Shown here one piece after another: positions 39,668 through 49,248 of a DNA stretch of 64,000 nucleotides (its first letter is position 1; each line of letters opens with the position of its first letter). Source of the stretch: an uncultured Pelagibacteraceae bacterium (lineage in GTDB: Bacteria > Pseudomonadota > Alphaproteobacteria > Pelagibacterales > Pelagibacteraceae); NCBI GenBank assembly GCA_902597515.1, contig CACJYB010000001.1, forward strand, positions 1-64,000. The letters are read 5' to 3'. The position numbers were made by a program, and so were the translations under genes. The notes below the pieces were generated by a model. It had not been told where the DNA came from. It did no database searches and was given only the letters and a program-made list of their open reading frames with translations.

Positions 39668-41489
39668 AATAGGAAAAGAAGTAATTAAAAAAGAACTACC
39701 TCTAGTACCAAAACTTCCAGGCGTATACAGGATGCTTAATGAAAAGAATGAAATTCTTTATGTAGGTAAAGCCAAAAATTTACCTAATAGATTAAAGAGT
39801 TATGTTGCAGAAAAAAATCATATAATTAGAACTGAACGAATGTTGTCTCAAACAAGAAAATTAGAGATAACAACGACATCTAATGAAAGTGAAGCATTAC
39901 TTCTGGAAGCAAATTTAATCAAAAAGCATAAGCCAAAATTTAATATCCTATTACGTGATGATAAGTCATTTCCATTTATATTTATTGGTAATAAAGATAA
40001 ATGGCCTCAAATAAAAAGACATAGAGGAAAGAAAACAAAAGAAGGTTTTTACTTTGGACCTTTTGCTTCTGCTGGTTCTGCTAATTGGACAATCAAAATG
40101 ATCCAAAAGATTTTTCATTTAAGAGTTTGTGATGATACCGTCTTCAAGAACAGAGAAAGGCCGTGTATCTTATATCAAATAAAAAGATGTTCTGGACCTT
40201 GTGTAGGGTATGTAAAAAAAGAGGAATACAATCAAACAGTAGAAGATGCTATTGAATTTGTTTCAGGCAAATCTAGGAAAATTCAAAAAAGTCTTTCTAA
40301 CCAAATGGAAAAAGCAAGTAATGATCTTGATTTTGAAAAAGCTGTAATTTTAAGAGATAGAATTAAAGCGTTAAACATAATTCAATCTTCACAGAGAATT
40401 AATGAAGCAAATTTAGTTGAGGCAGATGTTATTGCTGGGTATAAAGAGTCTGGAAAAACTTGTATTCAAGTGTTTTTTTATAGATCAAAACAAAATTGGG
40501 GTAATCAAGCTTTTTTTCCAAAACATGATCCAGATGAAAAATTTAGTGAAATCCTAAATTCATTTGTCTCTCAGTTTTATGAAAATAAAAGTATTCCTTC
40601 ATCGGTTATTCTTTCAGAAGAAATAAAAGAAAAAACATTAATTGAAAAAACGCTAACACAAAAAGAAGGTAAACAGATAAATATTTCAGTTGCAAAAAAA
40701 GGATCAAAACTCAAGGTTATTAATCAAGCAATAAAAAATGCAAAAGATAGTCTTAATAGAAAACTTTATGAAAGTCAGAATAATAAAGAATTGTTCGATG
40801 CAGTAGCTCAAAAATTTAATTTAGAAAACAATATAAATTTAATTGAGGTTTACGATAATAGTCATATTCAAGGCACAAATAGTGTTGGCGCTTTAATAGC
40901 CTACGGTGATGAGGGATTTATTAAAAAAAGATATAGAAAATTTAATATTAAACACAAAAAAAATGAGCAAGATGACTATGGAATGATGAGAGAAGTGTTG
41001 AATAGAAGGTTTAAAAGAGCAGTTCAAGAAAAAGATAACTACCTTGCTTTTCCTGATTTAGTGCTTGTAGATGGAGGAAAAGGTCAATATTCAGTGGCTA
41101 GAGAGAGCCTTAATGAATTAGGACTTCACGACATTCCAATTATTGCAATAGCAAAAGGTAAATTTAGAAATAGTGGAAATGAAACTTTTTTTCACAATGG
41201 CAAAGAATATAAATTCACTAGAAATGACCCTACCCTATTTTTTCTTCAAAGAATAAGAGATGAATCACATAGATTTGCCATAAGTGCTCACAGAGCAAAG
41301 AGAAAAAGAGGTATAAGCAAATCTCTATTAGATCAAATAGAGGGTATTGGAGCTATTAGAAAAAGAGCTTTATTGAACCATTTTGGATCTGCAAGATCGG
41401 TAGAGTCTGCTAGCTTAGATGAAATAAAATCTGTAGAAGGTGTTGAAGAAAAAGTAGCAAAAAAGATATATAACTTTTTTCACGAATAA
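39654..41489 (+). CDS. uvrC: Excinuclease ABC subunit UvrC
   Basis: Makes both incisions in nucleotide excision repair. About 611 residues from the ATG at 39654 ([10 protein letters not shown]); an in-frame TTG at 39624 would add ten residues within folB and is less likely. Domains in order: GIY-YIG nuclease ([23 protein letters not shown], split: [18 protein letters not shown]), Cys-rich [19 protein letters not shown] motif [16 protein letters not shown], the RNase H-like endonuclease with [11 protein letters not shown] and [10 protein letters not shown], then two helix-hairpin-helix motifs at the C-terminus. Confidence 0.96.
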   Translation: MTSSEIGKEVIKKELPLVPKLPGVYRMLNEKNEILYVGKAKNLPNRLKSYVAEKNHIIRTERMLSQTRKLEITTTSNESEALLLEANLIKKHKPKFNILLRDDKSFPFIFIGNKDKWPQIKRHRGKKTKEGFYFGPFASAGSANWTIKMIQKIFHLRVCDDTVFKNRERPCILYQIKRCSGPCVGYVKKEEYNQTVEDAIEFVSGKSRKIQKSLSNQMEKASNDLDFEKAVILRDRIKALNIIQSSQRINEANLVEADVIAGYKESGKTCIQVFFYRSKQNWGNQAFFPKHDPDEKFSEILNSFVSQFYENKSIPSSVILSEEIKEKTLIEKTLTQKEGKQINISVAKKGSKLKVINQAIKNAKDSLNRKLYESQNNKELFDAVAQKFNLENNINLIEVYDNSHIQGTNSVGALIAYGDEGFIKKRYRKFNIKHKKNEQDDYGMMREVLNRRFKRAVQEKDNYLAFPDLVLVDGGKGQYSVARESLNELGLHDIPIIAIAKGKFRNSGNETFFHNGKEYKFTRNDPTLFFLQRIRDESHRFAISAHRAKRKRGISKSLLDQIEGIGAIRKRALLNHFGSARSVESASLDEIKSVEGVEEKVAKKIYNFFHE

Positions 41490-41491
41490 TT

Positions 41492-42076
41492 ATGCTAAAA
41501 AAAATTCCAAACATATTAACAATAGGAAGAATAATAATTGTTCCTTTTTTTGTTTTAGCTTTTTATCTTCCAGGATTTTATGGTGATCTAACTGCTTTAA
41601 TATTATTTATTATTGCATCATTTACAGACTTCTTGGATGGTATGCTGGCTAGAATGTTTGGAGTAGAGTCAAAACTGGGAGAATTATTAGATCCCATAGC
41701 TGATAAGATCATTGTTGCTACAGCATTAATACTTCTGGTTATGGATGGAACAATCAGAAATTATGAGGTAATTGCAGCAATAATAATTCTCACAAGAGAA
41801 ATTTTAATTTCAGGTTTAAGAGAGTTTTTAGCAAAGGGAAAAATAAAACTTCCTGTTTCAAATCTTGCTAAGCTTAAAACAGTATTACAGATGGTATCAA
41901 TTGCTCTTTTATTGTCTGGAGATACTGGAAATAAAATAATTAATTTCCAAGATTATAATGCTCAAACTATAGGTATAATTCTTTTGTGGTTATCAGCTGC
42001 TTTAACACTTTTTACTGCATATGATTATATGCGAAAAGGTATTGATCACGCTATGTCTGAAGACAGTAAAGACTAG
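41492..42076 (+). CDS. pgsA: Phosphatidylglycerophosphate synthase PgsA
   Basis: Condenses CDP-diacylglycerol with glycerol 3-phosphate for phosphatidylglycerol and cardiolipin. The 194 residues contain the CDP-alcohol phosphotransferase signature with D46, D49, G50, A53, R54, G63, D67 and D71 (SFTDFLDGMLAR ... LGELLDPIADK) and about five membrane segments. It starts 2 bp after uvrC. The uvrC-pgsA order is common in proteobacteria. Its TAG interlocks with the ilvE stop at CTAG (42073-42076). Confidence 0.96.
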   Translation: MLKKIPNILTIGRIIIVPFFVLAFYLPGFYGDLTALILFIIASFTDFLDGMLARMFGVESKLGELLDPIADKIIVATALILLVMDGTIRNYEVIAAIIILTREILISGLREFLAKGKIKLPVSNLAKLKTVLQMVSIALLLSGDTGNKIINFQDYNAQTIGIILLWLSAALTLFTAYDYMRKGIDHAMSEDSKD

Positions 42077-42954
42077 GCTGCTTTTTTCTTCCTAACTAAT
42101 GCCTGATAACTTTCATTTAAATCAATAATAGTATCACAAACTTTAAACTGATTTTCAGCGATACAAGATACTGGTGTTACCTCTGCTGCTGTTCCTGTTA
42201 AAAAACATCCAACAAAATTTGGTAATTCGGTTGGACTAATTTTTCTTTCATGTACTTTTATATTTTTTGATTTTGCAATTCCAATTACAGTTCTTCTTGT
42301 AATACCATCTAAAAAAGAATCTGGTATTGGAGTGTGAATTTCTCCATTTTTATCTTTGAAAAAAATATTTGCTCCAGTTGCTTCAGCAACATTCCCTTCG
42401 TGATCAAGCATTAAAGAGTCTGTATATCCTTGCTTTTCTGCCTCATGTTTTGATAGAGTACAAATCATATAAAGACCTGATGCCTTTGTATCCCAAGGAA
42501 TTGTATTAGGTGCGGGCCTTCTCCAATTTGAAATATTTAACCTTATTCCCTCTACTTTTAGTTTAGGATCAAAATATGATCCCCATTCCCATGTTGCAAT
42601 CGCAACATGTATTTTTGTTTGTTGCGCAGAAATAGCCATCATCTCACTACCCCTCCAAGCAACAGGTCTTACATAACCGTTTTCTACTTTTTGAGTTGCT
42701 ATAATTTTATTTGATGCATTATTGATTTCTTCTTCTGTATATGGAATTTCAAAACCCATTCTTCTTGCAGAGTGAAAAAATCTAGCTGTGTGCTCTTCTA
42801 ATTTGAAAATTGAACCATCATAAACTCTCTCACCCTCAAATACACAACTAGCGTAGTGCATACCATGGCTTAAAACATGTAGTTTGACGTCAGCCCAATC
42901 AACTAATTCGTTGTTGTACCATATTTTTCCAGATCGCTTGTCGTAAGGTATCAT
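42073..42954 (-). CDS. ilvE: Branched-chain amino acid aminotransferase IlvE
   Basis: Last step of Val, Leu and Ile synthesis. This 293-residue fold-type IV PLP enzyme shows WADVKLHVLSHGMHYASCVFEGER (split: HVLSHGMHYASCVFEG), the PLP lysine in WDTKASGLYM, and the phosphate-binding EATGANIFF and FLTGTAAEVTPV loops. It is divergent from a MarR-family regulator across a 25- to 73-bp gap. This adjacency is, from memory, frequent in alphaproteobacteria. Confidence 0.95.
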   Translation of the reverse strand: MIPYDKRSGKIWYNNELVDWADVKLHVLSHGMHYASCVFEGERVYDGSIFKLEEHTARFFHSARRMGFEIPYTEEEINNASNKIIATQKVENGYVRPVAWRGSEMMAISAQQTKIHVAIATWEWGSYFDPKLKVEGIRLNISNWRRPAPNTIPWDTKASGLYMICTLSKHEAEKQGYTDSLMLDHEGNVAEATGANIFFKDKNGEIHTPIPDSFLDGITRRTVIGIAKSKNIKVHERKISPTELPNFVGCFLTGTAAEVTPVSCIAENQFKVCDTIIDLNESYQALVRKKKAA

Positions 42955-43027
42955 GTGTGAAAATTTTTTTAATTTATAAATGAAAAATATCTTTGTATCT
43001 TTAATATGTCAATATAACTTACCTATT

Positions 43028-43465
43028 ATGAAAGAACTTTTATATTTAAAAGATGACCAGCTTAAAGACCTAATTGAAAAACTATTCGTAAGCTATAGAG
43101 AAACTTTTTCTGACTCTAAAAAAATATTAGATAGATATTCAATTGGTTTAGCGCACCATAAAGTAATTCATTTACTGTCAATGTATGAAGGGATCTCAAT
43201 TTCTGAGCTGCTTAAGAGATTAAAAGTCACAAAACAAAGCTTAAATCGTGTTCTCAAAGATTTGATTGCACTTGAAATCGTCATTTTTAAAAAAGATGAC
43301 CAAGATACTAGGGTAAAGCATGTTTTTCTTAATGATAAAGGTAAAAAAATTTTTAATGAAATTTTCAATTTACAAAAAAAGAGAATTTATAATGCTTTGC
43401 TAAATTCAAGTTCTGAAGAAGTTATAAATTTTGATAATGTACTAAGTAAAATAATTAATGGATAA
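43028..43465 (+). CDS. petP: MarR-family regulator (PetP-like)
   Basis: Winged-helix DNA-binding protein. From the ATG at 43028 it has 145 residues beginning MKELLYLKDDQLKDLIEKLF. This matches the usual start of the alphaproteobacterial PetP-like group; an ATG at 42980 would add 16 residues. The recognition region is ISISELLKRLKVTKQSLNRVLKDL, followed by the wing KKDDQDTRVKHVFLNDKGK. It overlaps the next response regulator gene by 8 bp, as petP and petR do in Rhodobacter, where they control the cytochrome bc1 operon. The bc1 operon here is 8 kb away. Confidence 0.78.
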   Translation: MKELLYLKDDQLKDLIEKLFVSYRETFSDSKKILDRYSIGLAHHKVIHLLSMYEGISISELLKRLKVTKQSLNRVLKDLIALEIVIFKKDDQDTRVKHVFLNDKGKKIFNEIFNLQKKRIYNALLNSSSEEVINFDNVLSKIING

Positions 43466-44135
43466 GTTTATTGCGCATATACTAGTAGTTGATGATGATG
43501 ATGGAATTAGATCTCTCGTAAAAAAGTATTTAAATGAAAATAAATTCCTAGTCACTACTGCAGAAAGTGCAGAAAATGCTTTGGAGAAAATAAAAATAAT
43601 AAAGTTTGATTTAATAGTTTTAGATATCATGATGCCAGGTAAAAGTGGGCTTGAATTTGTAAAAGAAAATAAAAAAAAATTAGATACGCCAGTTATACTT
43701 CTGACAGCTAAAGGGGAAGCAAGTGAAAGGGTTGAGGGGTTAGAAATTGGTGCTGATGATTATTTGCCGAAACCATTTGAACCAAAAGAATTAATTTTAA
43801 GAATACAAAACATATTAAATAAAACAATTAAAACAGATCAGAAAAGAGTTATAGAATTTGCAAATGTGAAAATTGATTTGAATAAACTTTTAATATTTAA
43901 AAGTGATAAAGAATTTAAGATTAATGCAACCGAAAAAACAATTTTAGAAAAAATGATTAATAACCCAGGCAAAACATTTTCTAGAGAAGATATTGGCCAA
44001 TTAATTAATCTAGATAAAGAAAGATCAATAGATGTTATTATTACTCGGCTTAGAAAAAAAATTGAAATTGATCCAAAAAATCCAAAATTTTTACAGACAA
44101 TAAGAGGTGCAGGATATGTTCTCTGGATTGAGTAA
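43458..44135 (+). CDS. petR: OmpR-family response regulator (PetR-like)
   Basis: 225 residues: receiver domain with ILVVDDDDGIR acidic pocket, phosphoacceptor D56 in LIVLDIMMPG, switch ILLTAKGEA and PKPFEPKELILRI; then a winged-helix effector domain ending IDVIITRLRKKIEIDPKNPKFLQTIRGAGYVL (split: VIITRLRKKIEIDP, QTIRGAGYVLW). It lies between the MarR-like gene and a histidine kinase whose start overlaps its end by 20 bp. The kinase is therefore its likely cognate sensor. Confidence 0.93.
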   Translation: MDKFIAHILVVDDDDGIRSLVKKYLNENKFLVTTAESAENALEKIKIIKFDLIVLDIMMPGKSGLEFVKENKKKLDTPVILLTAKGEASERVEGLEIGADDYLPKPFEPKELILRIQNILNKTIKTDQKRVIEFANVKIDLNKLLIFKSDKEFKINATEKTILEKMINNPGKTFSREDIGQLINLDKERSIDVIITRLRKKIEIDPKNPKFLQTIRGAGYVLWIE

Positions 44136-45435
44136 TTACTTAAAAAAAATATTACCAAAAAGATTATTTTATAGAGCGCTTCTCATAGTTGCTATTCCTG
44201 TTTTGGTTTTGCAACTAGTAATTACAATTGTTTTTTTTGATAGCCTTTGGATAAAAACAAACAAAGGCATGACAAGAACCTTGGTAAATGAAATTAGTAC
44301 ATTTATTGAGGCCTATGGAAGCGAGCAAGAAAATAAACAAGAGTTGGTAGATCTTTTTTCCATATTTTTAGATTTAAATATTGAGTTCACCAATAACGAA
44401 AAATTACAAAATACAGATACTGAAAGATGGTTTAGCCCTATAGATAGAACTTTAAGAAGAGAACTAAAATCTAAATTTGGATTAGATGAATACTGGTTTG
44501 ATACAACAAGTTATAAAGAATTAATTGATTTAAGAATTAAATACGAAGATGGTTATTTTAAATTTTTAGTGCCTAAAGATAGAGTTGCAAGTTCTTCAGC
44601 AAGAATATTTGCACTTTGGATCACAGTACCTGCAATTATAATGGTGATTATTTCTCTAATATTTTTAAAAAATCAAACTAGACCAATCACTAACCTAGCT
44701 CGTGCGGCTGAAAGGTTTGGTAAAGGAGAAAATATTGAAGAGTTCAAACCTTCTGGAGCTCTTGAAATAAGACAAGCAGGACATGAATTTGATAAAATGA
44801 GAAAGAGAATTGAAAGACACATAAATCAAAGAACAGAAATGTTATCTGGAATAAGTCATGATTTAAGAACACCCTTAACAAGGATGAAACTACAATTAGC
44901 TTTTATAAAAGATAAAGAAACTGTTAATAAATTGACTGAAGACATCAATGAAATGGAGAAAATGCTAAATGAATATTTACAATTCACCAGCTCATCATAT
45001 GTTGAAAAAGATGAAATGTTTAATCTATCTGAATTAATTTCAGAAGTTATTGAAAAATATAATAATGAAAATATTTCACAAAACTTGACACCAAGAATTT
45101 ACTTTAATGGCAGGAAAAATTTAATTAATAGATGTGTAAATAATTTAATTGATAATGCACTGAAATATGCAAATAAAGTTGAAATTAGCTTAAATAAAAA
45201 AAATACAAACTTATTCATTATTATTGATGATGATGGTCCTGGAATACCAAAAAATGAGTATGAGAATGTATTTAAACCTTTCTATAAAATAGATAAGGGT
45301 CGGGCAGAATCTAAATCAAGTGTTGGTCTTGGCTTATCAATTTCATCAGACATTATCAAATCTCATGGAGGAAATATAATGTTAGAAAAATCAAAAATGG
45401 ATGGTTTAAGAGTTAAGATTTTCTTGCCTGTTTAA
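44116..45435 (+). CDS. Sensor histidine kinase (EnvZ type)
   Basis: About 439 residues from the ATG at 44116 (MFSGLSNYLKK); a GTG nine bases upstream is less likely. It has a membrane segment at about 22-43, a periplasmic sensor region to about 163, a second membrane segment at about 165-185, then a HAMP linker. The H-box is SGISHDLRTPL with H248, the N-box NNLIDNALKYA, and the G-boxes DDDGPGIP and SVGLGLSIS. It pairs with the upstream response regulator. The signal is unknown. The 3' end overlaps the convergent ubiK gene by 23 bp. Confidence 0.93.
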   Translation: MFSGLSNYLKKILPKRLFYRALLIVAIPVLVLQLVITIVFFDSLWIKTNKGMTRTLVNEISTFIEAYGSEQENKQELVDLFSIFLDLNIEFTNNEKLQNTDTERWFSPIDRTLRRELKSKFGLDEYWFDTTSYKELIDLRIKYEDGYFKFLVPKDRVASSSARIFALWITVPAIIMVIISLIFLKNQTRPITNLARAAERFGKGENIEEFKPSGALEIRQAGHEFDKMRKRIERHINQRTEMLSGISHDLRTPLTRMKLQLAFIKDKETVNKLTEDINEMEKMLNEYLQFTSSSYVEKDEMFNLSELISEVIEKYNNENISQNLTPRIYFNGRKNLINRCVNNLIDNALKYANKVEISLNKKNTNLFIIIDDDGPGIPKNEYENVFKPFYKIDKGRAESKSSVGLGLSISSDIIKSHGGNIMLEKSKMDGLRVKIFLPV

Positions 45436-45664
45436 CTTTTTTACTTTTTTTTTTCTTAAGTTTATTTATCATATTTTCAAGATTCTCTACACGCTTTGAG
45501 AGTACTTCAAACTCATCTTTGCTTGTAAGTTTCATTTTAAACACAAACTCATCTCTTTTAGATTTTAAAATATTAAATAATTCAGTCGTTAAGTCTTTTG
45601 AAGATACTAGTCCCTGCTCTATTAATTTAGCAAACTTATCAATTATAAATTTAGAATTTTTCAT
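45413..45664 (-). CDS. ubiK: UbiK/BMFP-family accessory protein
   Basis: A small coiled-coil protein of about 83 residues from MKNSKFIIDKFAKLI. An ATG 15 bp upstream is also possible. The first half is an amphipathic helix. The second, FEVLSKRVENLENMINKLKKKKSKK, is a coiled coil with a basic tail, the BMFP/YqiC layout. UbiK assists ubiquinone biosynthesis proteins in Escherichia coli. It is divergent from lgt, an arrangement seen in other alphaproteobacteria. Confidence 0.82.
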   Translation of the reverse strand: MKNSKFIIDKFAKLIEQGLVSSKDLTTELFNILKSKRDEFVFKMKLTSKDEFEVLSKRVENLENMINKLKKKKSKKVKQARKS

Positions 45665-45696
45665 ATTTAAGATATACAATATAAGTATTATTAAAA

Positions 45697-46467
45697 ATGT
45701 TCATTAATAATTTTGACCCAGTAGCCTTAGAAATATTTTCTTTAGAAATCAGGTGGTATTCTTTAGCTTATATATTTGGAATTATATTAGGCTGGATTCT
45801 TGCTAAAAAATTATTTATCCAAGACATAGAAGTTAAAAATAAATTTGATGATTATTTAACTTATTTAATCATAGGTATAATTTTAGGGGGAAGACTTGGT
45901 TATATTTTTATTTACAATTTTAGTTTTTATATAAATAATCCATTAGATATATTTAAAATTTGGCAAGGAGGAATGTCCTTCCATGGTGGATTAATTGGAG
46001 TTATTTTCGCATCTATATTTTTTGCTAAAAAAAATAATCAAAACCCATTCTTATATTTGGATATTGTCGCTTTAGTAGCTCCAGTGGGGTTATTTTTTGG
46101 ACGAATAGCAAACTTTATAAATTCAGAGTTATATGGAACTATAACTAGTGTGCCCTGGGCAGTAACATTTGTTCAGATAGATAATCTTCCTAGGCATCCC
46201 TCGCAATTATATGAAGCACTATTAGAGGGTTTATTTTTATTTTTATTATTAATTTATTTTAAAAACAAATTTTCAAATAAACCTGGTGTAATTTCAGGAT
46301 TATTTTTAATAATTTACTCAATCTTCAGATTTATTGTTGAATTTTATAGAGTTCCAGACGAACAGCTAGGTTATATATTTTTAAACTTAACGATGGGGCA
46401 AGTAGCAAGTTTAATATTTATATTATCAGGGGTAATCTTATTTTATTTAAAATATGAAACTCGCTAA
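45697..46467 (+). CDS. lgt: Prolipoprotein diacylglyceryl transferase Lgt
   Basis: Attaches diacylglycerol to the lipobox cysteine of prelipoproteins in the inner membrane. The 256-residue polytopic protein has IRWYSLAYIFGIILGW, GGRLGYIFIYN, the signature GGMSFHGGLIGV, GRIANFINSELYG and PRHPSQLYEALLEG. It overlaps the next gene by 14 bp. Its presence shows that lipoproteins exist, although the MlaA protein here lacks a lipobox. Confidence 0.97.
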   Translation: MFINNFDPVALEIFSLEIRWYSLAYIFGIILGWILAKKLFIQDIEVKNKFDDYLTYLIIGIILGGRLGYIFIYNFSFYINNPLDIFKIWQGGMSFHGGLIGVIFASIFFAKKNNQNPFLYLDIVALVAPVGLFFGRIANFINSELYGTITSVPWAVTFVQIDNLPRHPSQLYEALLEGLFLFLLLIYFKNKFSNKPGVISGLFLIIYSIFRFIVEFYRVPDEQLGYIFLNLTMGQVASLIFILSGVILFYLKYETR

Positions 46468-47506
46468 AACAAATAATTTACCATTAGATCAATTTATAAA
46501 TTTTGCTCTTTACGATAAGGATAAAGGTTTTTATATGAAAAAGAATCCTTTTGGTGAAGATGGAGATTTTATTACTGCTCCCAATATCACAAGATTATTT
46601 TCAGAGATTATTGCAATTTGGACAATTACTTTTTGGAAAAGTTTAGGCTCTCCAAAAAAATTTAATTTGCTAGAACTGGGAGCTGGAAATGGCGAAATGA
46701 TGAAAGTCATTGATGAGACACTTATTAATTTTCCCGAATGTTACAATGCCTGCAGTTTTATAATTCATGAAAAAAGTGATTTTTTAATAAATGAACAAAA
46801 AAAAAATTTAAATTCTAAAAAATTTTCATGGTTAAAAGATATTGAAAAAATAAAATCTAAACCAACAATTTTTTTAGCTAATGAATTCTTTGATGCCGTA
46901 CCAATCAAACAATTTTTTAAAAAAAAAGATGGTTGGTTTGAAAGATACGTGTCTATGAATGATGCAAAAAAAGCTGAATTTAACGAAGAAAAAATAGATA
47001 TAGAAAAAATCGAAAAATATCTAAATTTTGAAATATCAAAAAATCAGGACATAATAGAATATTCACCAGACACTTTTAAATATTTAAGAACAATTTGCGA
47101 CCTAGTGCAAAAAAATGATGGAGGAATGTTAATAATTGATTATGGTTATGCAGACAGCAAAATGCATGAAACCCTTCAGGCGATAAATAACCATAAATAT
47201 TCTAACATTTTAGAAAATATTGGAGACTCTGATATTACTTACAATATAAACTTTCATTCTTTTGAGAAATTTATAAGTCAGTTTAAAGAAATTAATTCAA
47301 TTTTTACAAATCAAAAAAAATTTTTAACAAGTATGGGTATTCTTCAAAGAGCAGAAATAATCAGCAAAAATATAGCATTTTCTAAAAAAGCAGATTTATT
47401 TTATAGGGTAAGACGTTTGATAGATGACAAGCAGATGGGTGAATTATTCAAAGTCATGCTTATAAAAAATAAGAAAAATAATTTTAGAACAGGTTTTCAA
47501 AATTGA
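46454..47506 (+). CDS. SAM-dependent methyltransferase, MidA/NDUFAF7 family
   Basis: 350 residues of the family whose mitochondrial member NDUFAF7 methylates an arginine in a complex I subunit. Features: PLDQFINFALYDKDKGFYM, GEDGDFITAPNITRLFSE, the SAM loop LLELGAGNGEMM, FLANEFFDAVPIKQF and LIIDYGYAD. A similar role in assembling respiratory complex I is inference. It sits in the lgt-midA-pgeF order common to alphaproteobacteria. Confidence 0.9.
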   Translation: MKLAKTNNLPLDQFINFALYDKDKGFYMKKNPFGEDGDFITAPNITRLFSEIIAIWTITFWKSLGSPKKFNLLELGAGNGEMMKVIDETLINFPECYNACSFIIHEKSDFLINEQKKNLNSKKFSWLKDIEKIKSKPTIFLANEFFDAVPIKQFFKKKDGWFERYVSMNDAKKAEFNEEKIDIEKIEKYLNFEISKNQDIIEYSPDTFKYLRTICDLVQKNDGGMLIIDYGYADSKMHETLQAINNHKYSNILENIGDSDITYNINFHSFEKFISQFKEINSIFTNQKKFLTSMGILQRAEIISKNIAFSKKADLFYRVRRLIDDKQMGELFKVMLIKNKKNNFRTGFQN

Positions 47507-48261
47507 TAAAATCAAAAAAACTCTCAAAAATTAAAAATATTAAACATGGTTTTTTTAATAAAACTGGCGGTAAATCAAAAAGAATTTATAAAAGTTTAAA
47601 CTGTGGTCCTGGTTCTAAAGACAATCCGTCAGATGTTAAAAAAAATTTAAAAATAGTTATAAAAAAAATAAAAAGCACCGCTAAAAGTATTTTTTTACTT
47701 CATCAAATACATAGTGATAAATTTGTTTATATTGATGAAAAAAACACATTTAAATCAAAACCAAAAGCAGACGCAGTAATTACAAATCAAAAAAACATGC
47801 CAATTGGCGTTTTAACTGCTGATTGTGTGCCAATTTTAATCTGTGATGAAAGAACAAAATTAGTTGCAGCAATTCATGCGGGATGGAAAGGTGCATACAA
47901 AGATATAATTAGCAAAGTAATCCAATTTATGATCAAAAAAGGATCTAATCCTAAAAATATTACTGCAGCTATCGGACCTGCTATCTCAGCTAAAAATTAT
48001 GAAGTAAAAGCAGATTTTAAAAGAAAATTTATAAAAAAGGATAAAAAAAATAATAAATTTTTTAAAATTAAGTACAAAAAGCTTTATTTTGATTTACCTA
48101 AATATGTGAAATCATGTCTTTTAAAGAATAAAATAAAAAATATTGAGTCTTTAAATATTGATACATTTGATATTAATAATAATTTTTTTAGTGCAAGAAG
48201 AGCGTTAAGGCTAAATCATGATGATTATGGTAGAAATATTTCAATAATTATGCTTTATTAG
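47503..48261 (+). CDS. pgeF: Peptidoglycan editing factor PgeF (laccase-domain, YfiH family)
   Basis: 252 residues of the multicopper polyphenol-oxidase-like fold. In E. coli the homologue removes wrongly incorporated L-Ser from peptidoglycan precursors. Key parts are GFFNKTGGKS, LHQIHSDKF with the first metal His, VLTADCVPILI with the conserved Cys, AAIHAGWKGAYKDI and the C-terminal FFSARRALRLN...GR segment. Translation starts at TTG (47503), and TTGA overlaps the midA stop by 4 bp. Confidence 0.92.
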   Translation: MIKSKKLSKIKNIKHGFFNKTGGKSKRIYKSLNCGPGSKDNPSDVKKNLKIVIKKIKSTAKSIFLLHQIHSDKFVYIDEKNTFKSKPKADAVITNQKNMPIGVLTADCVPILICDERTKLVAAIHAGWKGAYKDIISKVIQFMIKKGSNPKNITAAIGPAISAKNYEVKADFKRKFIKKDKKNNKFFKIKYKKLYFDLPKYVKSCLLKNKIKNIESLNIDTFDINNNFFSARRALRLNHDDYGRNISIIMLY

Positions 48262-48270
48262 GCTTTTTTA

Positions 48271-49203
48271 ATGAAATTATTATCCGGAAATAGCAACAAA
48301 CCATTAAGCAAGAGTATTGCTAAATATCTAAAATCTAAATTAGTAAACTCTAGTATTAGAAATTTTTCTGATGGAGAAATCTATGTGGAAATAAATGAAA
48401 ATATTAGAGGTAATAGTATTTTTTTAATTCAATCTGTTTCATCTCCTGCAAATGATAACCTAATGGAATTACTACTATGTATTGATGCACTTAAGAGATC
48501 GTCAGCAAAAAATATTACTGCTGTTATTCCGTACTTTGGTTATGCTAGACAAGATAGAAAAGTTGCACCAAGAACCTCAATTTCAGCAAAACTTGTCTCA
48601 AATCTAATTACTAAAGCAGGAGCAGATAGAGTTGTTACTGTTGATTTGCATGCAGGACAAATTCAAGGATTTTTTGATATTCCAGTAGATAACTTGTTCG
48701 CAACACCTATTTTTGCAAGACATGTAAAAAAAAAGATAAAAAGTAAAAATCTAATTTGTGTTGCACCAGATGTTGGTGGTACTGAGAGAGCTAGAGCACT
48801 AGGAAAGATTTTAAATGTTGGACTAGCAATTGTAGATAAAAGAAGACCAAAGCCAGGTCAATCTCAAGTAATGAATATTATTGGAGATGTTAAAGGAAAA
48901 ACTTGTATTCTTGTTGACGATATAATCGATTCAGGTGGTACAATTGTAAACGCAGCTAAGGCTCTTAAAGATCGAGGTGCCAAAGAAGTTTATGTTTACA
49001 TTACTCACGGTGTACTTAGTGGAGAAGCTGTAAACAAAATTAAAAAATCAGTAATTAAAAATTTAGTAATAACTGATACAATTGATAACATGAACAGAGT
49101 TAAAGGTGCTAAAAACATTGAAGTTCTGTCAATTTCAGGGCTTATGGGAGAAGCAATTAAAAGAATATCTAATTCAACCTCAGTATCAGATTTATTCAAA
49201 TAA
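48271..49203 (+). CDS. prs: Ribose-phosphate pyrophosphokinase (PRPP synthetase)
   Basis: Makes PRPP for nucleotides, His and Trp. The 310 residues include [39 protein letters not shown], the divalent-cation and ribose-phosphate loop [12 protein letters not shown], and the PRPP-binding [10 protein letters not shown]. It heads the prs-rplY-pth-ychF order, which is conserved in proteobacteria. Confidence 0.97.
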   Translation: MKLLSGNSNKPLSKSIAKYLKSKLVNSSIRNFSDGEIYVEINENIRGNSIFLIQSVSSPANDNLMELLLCIDALKRSSAKNITAVIPYFGYARQDRKVAPRTSISAKLVSNLITKAGADRVVTVDLHAGQIQGFFDIPVDNLFATPIFARHVKKKIKSKNLICVAPDVGGTERARALGKILNVGLAIVDKRRPKPGQSQVMNIIGDVKGKTCILVDDIIDSGGTIVNAAKALKDRGAKEVYVYITHGVLSGEAVNKIKKSVIKNLVITDTIDNMNRVKGAKNIEVLSISGLMGEAIKRISNSTSVSDLFK

Positions 49204-49248
49204 ATACCTTGAGTTATTAAGTAACTTGAGCTAAAAACCCTTGTTTTT

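Noticed and set aside
49204..49248. Hairpin plus T-run between prs and rplY as a terminator
   Set aside because: The stem is only 5 bp of mostly A/T and the T-run is interrupted; too weak to call, and the two genes are normally co-transcribed.
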